NCBI GenBank assembly: GCA_963741505.1
Contig: CAVUIJ010000014.1
Location: 186,001 to 250,000, forward strand
Reading direction: 5' to 3'
Length of the DNA stretch: 64,000 nucleotides
Origin: JAKFWF01 sp963741505
GTDB lineage: Bacteria > Pseudomonadota > Alphaproteobacteria > Rhizobiales > Hyphomicrobiaceae
Shown here: positions 50,004-58,486 of the stretch, one piece after another
Layout of the letters: the number at the start of each line of letters is the position of its first letter
Position numbering within the stretch: the stretch's first letter is position 1
Notes under the pieces: model-generated
What the model was told of the DNA's origin: nothing
Seen by the model: the letters and a program-made list of their open reading frames with translations, nothing else
The model's database searches: none
Translations under genes and position numbers: made by a program

Positions 50004-50702
50004 TCAGCGCAGCAGCACGTCCTTTGCCTGGTTGATCTTGGCGGCGAGATAGGTCGAGCCGCCGCGATCAGGATGCATCCGCAGCATCAGGTCGCGATGG
50101 GCGGCGCGGACCTCTTCGGCCGAGGCACCAGGCTTGAGGCCGAGCACCTCGAACGCCTCTTCCTTCGTCATGATGCCGCCGGCACCGGGCGTGCCTTCCG
50201 CCCGTGCCATGTCCTCCCGCCAGGTCGCGTGCCGGCGGTCGAGATAGGCTTCGAGCAGTTGCGCCGACTGCGGATCGGCGAACCGGCAGTCCTGCCACAG
50301 CAGCGCCAGTTCGGCTGGTGCCATGGCTTCGATGTCACGGCCACGAAACAGACCCTTGATCACCCGGCCGCGCATGGCGCCGGTGTCGTGATCGAGCTCC
50401 ATCTCGAGGTGGTCGGTCTTGATGCTGGTGGTCTGGCTGCCGCCTGCAGCGCCGCCATTCGGAAACCACCGCCGCCAATTGGCGGCTTTCGCCCCCGACA
50501 GCAGCCAGGTGCCGAGCATCATCAGCGGCATCGCGTAGCTGGCAAGCCCGCGCATCAGCAGGATCAGCGCACCGGCAAGCGCCGCAAAGCCGCCGGCCTG
50601 CCTGACGTGCCGCGCTATCGCCGCCGGATTGGCGCGCGCGAACCCGCGCATGAACAGCAATGCGAGCGTCAGCGCCAGCAACCCCAGCAGAAAAAACTGC
50701 AT
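50004..50702 (-). CDS. membrane-anchored J-domain protein
   Basis: 232 residues. N-terminal hydrophobic helices (residues 1-18 and ~36-68) anchor it, a middle domain carries QTTSIKTDHLEMELDHDTGA, and a C-terminal J domain (residues ~178-232) has the Hsp70-stimulating HPD motif at 210-212 (RMHPDRGGSTYLAAKINQA). A C-terminal J domain on a membrane protein is typical of TIM14/DjlA-like co-chaperones. It is 21 bp downstream of a VWA-domain gene and convergent with the carboxypeptidase. Confidence 0.85.
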   Translation of the reverse strand: MQFFLLGLLALTLALLFMRGFARANPAAIARHVRQAGGFAALAGALILLMRGLASYAMPLMMLGTWLLSGAKAANWRRWFPNGGAAGGSQTTSIKTDHLEMELDHDTGAMRGRVIKGLFRGRDIEAMAPAELALLWQDCRFADPQSAQLLEAYLDRRHATWREDMARAEGTPGAGGIMTKEEAFEVLGLKPGASAEEVRAAHRDLMLRMHPDRGGSTYLAAKINQAKDVLLR

Positions 50703-50723
50703 TGCGATGTCCTCGAAGCCCGT

Positions 50724-51510
50724 TCAGCGCATCTGCCCGAGCAGCTTGCGAGCGCCGCCGCCGTTGCGTGTCTGCGTGCTCAAGCGCTCGAGCGCCTTGC
50801 GCCCGCCGGCAGCATACACCGCCACCGCCGTCAGCAGCGACTTCAACTGTTCCGCCGAGCCGGCATCGAACCGGCAGTGCGCACCCTTGGTCAGCCGCGC
50901 GATCTCGGCGAAGGCGAGCTGAGGCCTGGCGATCGTCGCCCTCCTGGAACAGGAACACCGGCACCCCGAGCAGGGCGAGTTCGCCGGCCCGACCGCATAG
51001 CGTGTCGATGGCCTCTTCCATGCAGTCGCCAACATAGACCAGCGCATTGACGCGCTGCTTCGCCGTTTCGGTGCGTGCATGGGTCAGCACCTTTTCGATC
51101 TGGGTGAAGCCGCCCTGGCAGGAAACACTGGTCATCAGCCGCGCGAGGTGATCTGGATCGCGCACCCAGCGCGAGGCCCGGCACTCGCCGGCGCCGCGGA
51201 AATAGACGAGCTGCACGTCGAGGCCGCCGATCGCCTTCACCGCCTTGAACATCCCGGCCTGGAGGCCGAGCGCCAGATCCCAGGTCGGCTGCCGGCTCAT
51301 GGTGGCGTCCATGGCGAACACCAGCCGGCCGTTGCCGGTGGTCGCGGTCGGTGCCAGCGACTTCATCCGGGCGACGAAGGCCGCGACATCGGCCGTCGAC
51401 GAGGTCACGGGCGCCTTCGACCCATCGCCGCGGGTAGCCGGTGTCGCCGCCTCAGCCGGTGGTGGCGCGGCGGGCTTAGGCGGGGCGCCTGTCTTGTCCT
51501 TTTCGGCCAT
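50724..51510 (-). CDS. VWA-like domain protein (one frame break)
   Basis: About 261 residues after removing one base near 50930 (joint EGDDARPQLAFAEIARLTKG). The first ~50 residues are a disordered Pro/Ala leader. The von Willebrand A-like fold follows: RLVFAMDATMSRQPTWDLAL (a MIDAS-like DxTxS variant), VQLVYFRGAGECRAS and NALVYVGDCMEEAIDTL. Cytoplasmic by prediction. It probably forms an operon with the J-domain gene. Function is unknown; VWA domains usually mediate protein complexes. Confidence 0.75.
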
Positions 51511-51582
51511 GGGCGACCTCCCACACATCGCAGGATCACTACACTCTCAATGTGGTCGCGCGTTGGCCGTGTCGCAATGCCG

Positions 51583-53281
51583 TTACGCCTTGGCCAGGCC
51601 CTGGGCGCGGAAGCCCGACAGCGTGGTCGCCGGCGACAACGCCTCGGGATCGATGGTGAGCTCGATCAGCGCCGGTTTACCCGATGCGAGAGCCTCCTCG
51701 AACGTCGCCGCAAATGCCTCGGTCCGGTCAACGCGGGCGCCGAAGCCGCCGCAGGCGCGTGCAAGTGCGGCAAAATCGGGGTTCTTGAGGTCGGTACCGC
51801 AGATGCGGCCGGGGTGCTCGCGCTCCTGATGCATCCGGATGGTGCCATACATGCCGTTGTTGCTGACGATGACGATGATCGGCCAAGTCATGCTGCACCG
51901 CGGTCATGAATTCCTGGCTCGTCATCATGAAGCAACCGTCGCCGGCGAAGGCGACGACGGTGCGCTTCGGATCGACGGCCTTGGCCGCCACCGCCGCCGG
52001 CAGGCCATAGCCCATCGAGCCGCAGGTCGGCGCCAGGCAGGTGCGGAAACCGCGATACTGCCAGAACCGGTGCACCCAGGTGGCGTAGTTGCCGGCGCCG
52101 TTGGTGACGATCGCATCGGCCGGCAGACGCTCGCGCAGCCAGGCGACGATCTGCGACAGCTGCACCGCGCCGGGCGACGTCAGCGGCTTTGAATAGGCGA
52201 CGAGTTCGGCGTGGCCCTGGACAATTCGCGACGCCGGCGAGGGGGCAGCTGGCTTAGCTGGCTTCAGGCTTCGCGCTGCCGCGGCGAAGGCATCGCCGCT
52301 CGCGACAATCGCCAGATCGGGCTGATAGGTGCGGCCGATCTCGTTCGGATCGGGATAGACATGGATGAGCTTTTGCTTCGGCCGCGGAATGTCGATCAAG
52401 GTGTAGCCCTGCGTCGTCATCTCGCCGAGGCGGGCGCCGACCACCAGCAGCAGGTCGCTGTCCCTGATGAAGGCGGCAAGCTTCGGGTTGATGCCGACGC
52501 CGGCATGGCCGACGTAGCACGGATGGCCGTTGTCGATCAGGTCCTGGCAGCGGAAGGAGGCCGCCACCGGCAGGTTGTGGGCGGCACAGAACGCCTCGAA
52601 GTCCTTAGCGGCGGTCTCGCTCCACCCCGCCCCGCCGACGATTGCCAGCGGCTGCTTGGCCTGTGCCAGCATACCGGCGAGCTTGGCCATGTCGGCCGCA
52701 CCCGGCTGGATCGGCACCCGGTGATAGGGGCCGGCGTCGGCGGTCTCGACGAACTCGGTCAGCATGTCCTCGGGCAGCGCCAGCACGACGGGACCGGGAC
52801 GCCCGGACGTGGCGGTGAAGAAGGCGCGGCTCACCATCTCGGGGATGCGGCGGGCGTCGTCGATCTCGGCCACCCACTTCGCCATCTGGCCGAACATGCG
52901 GCGATAGTCGATCTCCTGGAACGCCTCGCGCTCGACCATGTCGCGACCGACCTGGCCGACCAGCAGGATCATCGGCGTCGAATCCTGAAAACCGACGTGC
53001 ACGCCGGACGAGGCGTTAGTCGCGCCGGGACCGCGGGTGACGAAGCAGATGCCGGGCCGGCCGGTGAGCTTGCCGTAGGCTTCCGCCATCATCGCCGCAC
53101 CACCTTCCTGGCGGCAGGTGATGAACTTGATCTTGTTGTGGCCGGCGAGGCCGTCGAGCGCCTCGAGATAGCTTTCGCCCGGCACGCCAAAGATGGTGTC
53201 GGCGCCGTGGATCGCCAGCTGGTCGATCAGGATGTGGCCGCCGGACCGCTTCTGCAGGGGCTTGGCTGTGGCATCGGACAT
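51583..53281 (-). CDS. thiamine-diphosphate enzyme, acetolactate-synthase-like (one frame break)
   Basis: Large subunit-type ThDP enzyme, about 565 residues after removing one base near 51882 (joint QHDLPIIVIVSNNGMYG). The N-terminal Pyr domain holds the catalytic Glu in ITCRQEGGAAMMAEAYGKLT, the central Rossmann domain follows, and the PP domain has GDGCFMMTSQEFMTAVQ with the NN of SNNGMYG (ThDP-Mg motif). No small regulatory subunit is adjacent, so it may be a catabolic acetolactate synthase, an oxo-acid decarboxylase or a related carboligase rather than biosynthetic IlvB. Confidence 0.85.
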
Positions 53282-53930
53282 GAAGACTTCCTCGGGCGTT
53301 TCTCAACCGAACCCGCACCATGCCAGACCTTGGCGAGCGCGCAAGCGCCACAATTGCAGGGCTATTGCACGTTGTCATTCGGCGTCTTGGTGGCTCGCGT
53401 CGGATGCGATCGAAATTGGCGCGCATAATTTCGTTCAGTGACATCGTTGGCCGTTCGAAATCGCAGACCCGACGGTCGGGGTGGCGCGCGCATTTCTTGT
53501 AGATACTACCGCCAAGTCGTACGTCTTTCCCATTGCGGCCTTTGAATTTCTTTTTCCCCTCGCATGAGGGGAGCGGGGTGGCCGTGGTCCACGGCGGTCT
53601 TCCGCATTTCTTGTCTTCAAGTGGCCCAGAGCCACCCCATTGCTCGGACGGATTTTGGCGGGGCACCCACGCGTTTTAGGCGAGGTCTTCGAGGCTTGTT
53701 GCCAAACCTCAGGCTGCCCCCGGTCTCGCTACAGGGGTCGCGGCGCCCTCCCAGAATGTGCGGTGCGTGACCACAGTAATTCCCGGACCGTCCATTCCGC
53801 TGCCACACTCTGAACGCCTTCGAAGCGCGCCCTCGTGCAGGGAACACGAGCAGTATCGCATGGGGCTGAGAACCGTGGATAAGTTTCGGGTGCTGAATTT
53901 CCGGTGACGTGGTGAATGCAATGCGGCGAA
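53282..53930. other. gene-free stretch of atypical composition
   Basis: About 650 bp with lower GC than its surroundings (for example TTTGAATTTCTTTTTCCCCT near 53550). Short readings exist on both strands but none has family resemblance, a ribosome site or the codon use of the neighbours. It may be decayed coding or mobile sequence. I see no recognisable RNA gene. Confidence 0.4.
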
Positions 53931-53932
53931 CG

Positions 53933-53991
53933 GTGCCTGGCTTCAGCCTGGCGCCGCCCGCGCCATGGTGCCAGGCTGAAGCCAGGCACCA
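53933..53991. repeat. palindromic repeat pair, family B
   Basis: Two 24-bp units in inverted orientation (53933-53956 with one change, GGCGCC end; 53968-53991 exact) separated by 11 bp, just before the family A cluster. Confidence 0.75.
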
Positions 53992-54013
53992 TCGACACCA
54001 TCGACAGAACAAG

Positions 54014-54535
54014 CGGCCGCCCCTCACCCTCGGCCGGCGAAACCGCCGGCCTCTGCCCTCTCCCCCGAAGCGGCGGGGGAGAGGGGAAGAGTCCCCTCTC
54101 CCTGCGCACTGCACTGGCGCGGGGAGAGGGCCCGGCGCGCAGGCGCCAAAGCAAAATGCGTGAGGGGCGGCAGCGCGAAGACTTCGATCAACAGCGCGGC
54201 TGGGCGAGATGCATGTGGGTCGACGAGAAAGGCGCTCGCGCAAGCGGCCGCCCCTCACCCTCGGCCGGCGAAGAGGGCCGGCCTCTGCCCTCTCCCCCGA
54301 AGGTGCGGGGGAGAGGGGAAGAGTCCCCTCTCCCTGCGCACTGCACTTGCGCGGGGAGAGGGTTAGGGTGAGGGGCGGCAGCGCGAAGAATTCGATCAAC
54401 AGCCGCGCTGGGCGAGATGCATGTGGGTCGACGAGAAATGGCGTCGAGCAAGCGGCCGCCCCTCACCCTCGGCCGGCAAGAGGGCCGGCCTCTGCCCTCT
54501 CCCCGTAAGCGGCGGGGGAGAGGGAAGCGGGCCTC
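54014..54535. repeat. family A repeat cluster with a 208-bp tandem duplication
   Basis: At least three family A hairpin blocks in a row. A longer segment, marked by GCGAGATGCATGTGGGTCGA, occurs twice 208 bp apart (near 54205 and 54413), so repeat plus adjoining unique sequence was duplicated. Units end in GGGGAGAGGG or its complement. No protein-coding gene is supported. Confidence 0.75.
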
Positions 54536-54609
54536 GCCCGGCCGGCCGCGCGGCATCTGCCGCTCCCCGGCGATGACGGTGGCGGTGCGGTCGATACACT
54601 TTATTCGGC

Positions 54610-55761
54610 CTATTCGGCGGCGGCGAACGCCGGCCGCTTGTCGAGGCCCAGCTGTCGCTTGGCCTCGTCGCGCAGCACATCGATAGGGGCGAGCTTGGCG
54701 CCGTCGCGATAGTGCCAGAAGGTCCAGCCGTTGCAGGCGGTCTTGCCCTGTACCTGGGCGCCGAGCCGATGGATCGAGCCCTGCCAGCCGCCGGTCGCGA
54801 GCGTGCCGTCGGCCTTCACTTCCGCCTGGAACCGGCCGCGTTCGTCGCTGAGCATGCTGCCTGGCGTCAGGATGCCGAGCTCGATGATGGTGCCGAACGG
54901 CACCCGCGGCTCGGCCCGTTTCGAGCGCAGGGCTTCGAGCGCCGACGCCCGCCAGGGCTGAACTTTGGCGATCCGCTCGGCAGCAGCGGCGGCGTAGTCT
55001 GGATCGCGCTCGATGCCGATCCAGCGGCGGCCGAGCCTTTTTGCCACCGCCCCGGTCGTACCGGTGCCGAAGAACGGGTCGAGCACGATGTCACCCGGAT
55101 TGGTGGTTGCCAGCAGCAGGCGATGCAGCAGGGCTTCCGGCTTCTGTGTCGGGTGCGCCTTGCGGCCGCCGTCGTCCTTCAAGCGCTCCGGCCCGGAGCA
55201 GATCGGGAACAGCCAGTCGGAGCGCATTTGCAGATCGTCGTTCAAGGCTTTGAGCGATTCATAATTGAACGTGTACCTGGAATTCTGGTCGCGGCTGGCC
55301 CAGATCAGCGTCTCGTGGGCATTGGTGAAGCGGCGGCCACGGAAGTTCGGCATCGGATTGGTCTTGCGCCAGACCACGTCGTTCAAGAGCCAGAAGCCCT
55401 GGTCCTGCAGCTCGGTGCCGAGACGAAATATGTTGTGATAGGAGCCGATCAGCCAGATTGCGCCGTCGGGCTTCAGGATGCGGCGGCACTCAGACAACCA
55501 GGCACGGCTGAACGCGTCGTAGGCGGCGAAACTGGAAAACTTGTCCCAGTCCTGATGGACGCCGTCGACCACCGTGTTGTTGGGCCGCAGCAGGTCGCCA
55601 TCGAGCTGCAGATTGTAGGGTGGGTCGGCGAATACGAGGTCGATACTGGCATCCGGCAGCTTGGCCAGTTGAGCAAGGCAATCGCCGTAGAGGATGCGAT
55701 CGACCGACAAGGATTGCGCCGCCCGCTTCAAGGGCAGACGTGCGCGACGGCTCTCAGCCAT
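54610..55761 (-). CDS. ccrM: cell-cycle-regulated DNA adenine methyltransferase CcrM (GANTC-specific)
   Basis: Methylates adenine in GANTC and couples DNA replication to gene expression in alphaproteobacteria. 383 residues. DPPY catalytic motif at 46-49 (DLVFADPPYNLQLDG), target-recognition region between, and AdoMet motif DPFFGTGTTGAVA at 228-240: the beta-class order. The ~90-residue C-terminal RAMA-type domain (PGSMLSDERGRFQAEVKADG ... CNGWTFWHYRDG) is specific to CcrM-like enzymes. ATG 55761 is chosen by homology (MAESRRARLPLK). A CtrA box lies ~100 bp upstream. Confidence 0.95.
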   Translation of the reverse strand: MAESRRARLPLKRAAQSLSVDRILYGDCLAQLAKLPDASIDLVFADPPYNLQLDGDLLRPNNTVVDGVHQDWDKFSSFAAYDAFSRAWLSECRRILKPDGAIWLIGSYHNIFRLGTELQDQGFWLLNDVVWRKTNPMPNFRGRRFTNAHETLIWASRDQNSRYTFNYESLKALNDDLQMRSDWLFPICSGPERLKDDGGRKAHPTQKPEALLHRLLLATTNPGDIVLDPFFGTGTTGAVAKRLGRRWIGIERDPDYAAAAAERIAKVQPWRASALEALRSKRAEPRVPFGTIIELGILTPGSMLSDERGRFQAEVKADGTLATGGWQGSIHRLGAQVQGKTACNGWTFWHYRDGAKLAPIDVLRDEAKRQLGLDKRPAFAAAE

Positions 55762-55861
55762 GACTGATACTCTTCCCACAACGCAACGACGACGAACATA
55801 CTGACATACGCACGGTCGCGCTGGCGCCCGGTACGGTGAACCTTTCACTAACGGCGCGCGC

Positions 55862-55877
55862 TTAACAATGGCTTAAC
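55862..55877. promoter_or_regulatory. CtrA box in the ccrM promoter region
   Basis: TTAACAATGGCTTAAC matches TTAA-N7-TTAAC exactly and lies 101 bp before the ccrM start. In Caulobacter, ccrM is a direct CtrA target, so the site is functionally plausible. Confidence 0.75.
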
Positions 55878-55960
55878 CGGCGACGTGAGCGACACAGGCT
55901 TGGCAGCCCTGTGTGGCGAACGAAGGGCGAACATGGGTTGTATCGATCTACCTTCCGGTG

Positions 55961-56257
55961 CTAGTACCCGGAATCACAAATCCCTGGTACGTCTGATCGC
56001 GGAGCCCTGCGGCGATCCGCAAGAAGCGCGCCGAAGAGCGTAGCCGAGACTACGGTCGAGGCGCGCGACGCAGCGGCCGCCCAGGGGCCGCGACCTAAGC
56101 GGGCGGCCGGGGATGATCGCCGGCGTCATGCTGGAAGCATGCGGTCCGCATGACGCGGCGCTTGTCCGATGCGCAAGCATCGGCCGGCGCACCGCTTCTG
56201 GCCGGCGAGCATCCCCGGCCGTCATACGTGCCAGGGATTTGTGATTCCGGGTACTAG
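55961..56257. mobile_element. MITE-like element with 32-bp terminal inverted repeats
   Basis: 297 bp between ccrM and the carbonic anhydrase gene. Ends 55961-55992 and 56226-56257 are inverted repeats matching at 31 of 32 positions (left end CTAGTACCCGGAATCACAAA). CTAG at both tips may be a target duplication or part of the repeat. The right half contains a second inverted repeat, 56105-56124 with 56201-56220 (19/20), enclosing two smaller hairpins. No transposase is encoded, so it would need one in trans. Confidence 0.75.
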
Positions 56258-56307
56258 GCGTTCCGATGTAGACAACGCACGACGGGTCGCGATCGCGGAG
56301 GCACACC

Positions 56308-56946
56308 TTGGGCTACTTTCCGGAAGCACTGGCAGACCGCTACCGCCGCTTCAAATTCCGGCATTTCACGCCGAACCAGGAGCATTATGAGCAGCTTGCC
56401 ACCTTCGGCCAGAACCCGGAAGTCATGGTGGTGTCCTGCTGCGACAGCCGCTGCGATCCGGAGACCATCTTCTCGGCGATGCCGGGCGAGCTGTTCGTCG
56501 TCCGCAATGTCGCAAACCTGATCCCGCCATACGAGACCACCGGCCGTTTCCACGGCGTCAGCGCCGCGCTGGAATTTGCCGCCTTGAACCTGCGGGTGAA
56601 GCACATCGTCATTCTCGGCCACTCGGGCTGCGGCGGCGTTCGTGCCTGCCTCGAGGAGGACGCGGCGCGACAGACCGAGGCGCAGTTCATCCGCAACTGG
56701 ATGTCGATGCTCGACGAAGCCCGTGCCAAGATCCTGGCCAAGGGCCACACCCACCCGGGTCCTGAACAGCGCGCCGCCCTCGAGCGCGAAGGCATCAAGG
56801 CGTCGCTGGCCAACCTGCGCACCTTTCCCTGCATCCAGATCCTGGAGAGCAAGGGCCGCATCGCGCTGCACGGCGCCTACTTCGACATCGCTTCCGGTGA
56901 GCTGTCGGTGCTCAATGATGCCGCCGACGCGTTCGTGCCGGTGTGA
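56308..56946 (+). CDS. beta-class carbonic anhydrase
   Basis: Interconverts CO2 and bicarbonate. 212 residues. Zinc ligands Cys44 (VSCCDSRCDPETIF, with the Asp46-Arg48 dyad), His105 and Cys108 (ILGHSGCGGVRAC). TTG start at 56308 with GGAGG about 6 bases upstream; no ATG fits. The MITE-like element ends 50 bp before the start, so part of its promoter may lie in that element. Confidence 0.92.
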   Translation: MGYFPEALADRYRRFKFRHFTPNQEHYEQLATFGQNPEVMVVSCCDSRCDPETIFSAMPGELFVVRNVANLIPPYETTGRFHGVSAALEFAALNLRVKHIVILGHSGCGGVRACLEEDAARQTEAQFIRNWMSMLDEARAKILAKGHTHPGPEQRAALEREGIKASLANLRTFPCIQILESKGRIALHGAYFDIASGELSVLNDAADAFVPV

Positions 56947-56953
56947 AGTTGAT

Positions 56954-57015
56954 GGTGCCTGGCTTCAGCCTGGCACCAAGCTCGCCGAGACGGTGCCAGG
57001 CTGAAGCCAGGCACC
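56954..57015. repeat. palindromic repeat pair, family B
   Basis: Exact 24-bp unit at 56954-56977 and its complement at 56992-57015, between the convergent carbonic anhydrase and Rieske oxygenase genes. Could act as a two-way transcript end. Confidence 0.8.
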
Positions 57016-57021
57016 GGTCAC

Positions 57022-58266
57022 TCACTCCGCCGCGCGCAGCCTCGACTTTTCGCCGCCGAGCCGCTGCCCCAGCGCCCCGCAATACCAGTCGACGAACTGG
57101 ATGACACCGGCCTCGTGCACCGGCGAATACGGTCCCGGCTCGTAGGCCGGCGAGCGGATGCCCTCGGCGTTGCGCTCGACCAGCGCCGCGTCCTGGGCGT
57201 TGGTCGCGATCCAAACCTCGGTCAGCGTCTTCAAATCATAGTCGCGGCCCTCGACGGCATCCTTCGGCACCAGCCACTTGGTGACGAGCTCGGTCTCGGT
57301 GGCGCTCACCGGCAGGCAGCGGAAGCTCAAGGCGTGATCGGCGGCGACGTGGTTCCACGTCGAGGGGTAGTGGTAGAGCAGAACATCACCGCAGTTCTCG
57401 GCCTCGGGTGCGCGGCCGAGGCGCTTGGCCACCGCCGGCTCGCCCGTCATGGTCATCGAGCGGGCGGTGTCGAGGAACGGCAGCCGCATGACGCGGTATT
57501 GCGCGTCGTCGGCGATCTTGAACCGACCGGGCAGCCCCTTGGCCTCCCAGGCAGCGACGAAGTCGGCGACATACTTGGCATCCTTCGCCCCTTCGACGCC
57601 GGCATGCACGGGGCTGTCCGGGAAGGTGCGGCACAGCTCGGGGTGCGAGCCAACGCAGTGGTAGCACTCGCGATTGTTCTCCATGACGAGCTTCCAGTTG
57701 CCGCGCTCGACGATCCGCGACTCGAAGGCGACCTTGGTATTGCGCAGATCGTACGGCGCGAGATAGGGCTCGACCGTCGCCCGGAACTGGGCGAAGTCGG
57801 GTGCCTGGGCTGCGACGCAGACGAAGATCCAGCCGGCAATGCTCTCGGCGTGCACCGGTTTCAGGCCGTGCTTCGACGCGTCGAATTCCGTGCCCATGCC
57901 GCGGGTGCGGGCGAGGCTGCCGTCGAGCTCGTACGACCACTGGTGGTAGGGGCACACGAAGCGGCGTTTGACGTGCCCCTTGGCCGCATCGCAGAGCTTG
58001 TAGCCGCGATGACGGCAGGCATTGTGATGGGCCCGCACCCGGCCTTGTGCATCGCGCGCGACGATGATCGAATAGTCGCCGATGCGCAGCGTGAAGTAGT
58101 CGCCGGGATTGTCGATCTCGCAGTCGTGGCCGGCGAATATCCAGTCGCGATAGAAGATGTTCTCGAGATCGAGGCGGAACAGCCCTTCATCCTGGTAAAA
58201 GGCTTGGCTCAGGCTATGGGCGGGGCGGCGCTCGTGCACGGCGTGGAAAGTTTCGGCAGGCGTCAT
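57022..58266 (-). CDS. Rieske non-haem iron oxygenase, alpha subunit
   Basis: 414 residues. The Rieske [2Fe-2S] ligands are C84-R-H86 and C105-P-Y-H108; the mononuclear iron site uses H203 and H208 in ENNRECYHCVGSHPEL. The large SRPBCC catalytic domain is of the type found in betaine, stachydrine and carnitine demethylases or oxygenases (GbcA-like). No reductase subunit is adjacent, so electron supply and substrate are unknown. The start MTPAETFHAVHERR at 58266 is preferred over a longer reading. Confidence 0.85.
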   Translation of the reverse strand: MTPAETFHAVHERRPAHSLSQAFYQDEGLFRLDLENIFYRDWIFAGHDCEIDNPGDYFTLRIGDYSIIVARDAQGRVRAHHNACRHRGYKLCDAAKGHVKRRFVCPYHQWSYELDGSLARTRGMGTEFDASKHGLKPVHAESIAGWIFVCVAAQAPDFAQFRATVEPYLAPYDLRNTKVAFESRIVERGNWKLVMENNRECYHCVGSHPELCRTFPDSPVHAGVEGAKDAKYVADFVAAWEAKGLPGRFKIADDAQYRVMRLPFLDTARSMTMTGEPAVAKRLGRAPEAENCGDVLLYHYPSTWNHVAADHALSFRCLPVSATETELVTKWLVPKDAVEGRDYDLKTLTEVWIATNAQDAALVERNAEGIRSPAYEPGPYSPVHEAGVIQFVDWYCGALGQRLGGEKSRLRAAE

Positions 58267-58486
58267 TGGACAGGTCTCCGAAGGTCGACTGGCAGCCTGT
58301 CGGCTGGTTCCCGATCGGGCCAGGACAATGTAGCGCGAACCGCCGGCGTCGATGTTCCAATACCGACGATTTCCAGTTTTCCCGCGGCCCGCCGCCTGAT
58401 CTTCGGCAATGCCGATGCTTCCGGGTACTTCCAAATCACGCGATTGCGTGCAAGCTAGCGGCAGTAGGGACGTTGAGGGAGGGCCA

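Noticed and set aside
53016..53666. Reading that extends upstream from the ThDP enzyme region into the gap
   Set aside because: Its downstream half is out of frame with the enzyme, and the upstream half has no recognisable domain or ribosome site.
54014..54535. Possible CRISPR array in the repeat cluster
   Set aside because: Units are long palindromic mosaics with only two tandem copies of a 208-bp period, not short direct repeats with unique equal-length spacers.
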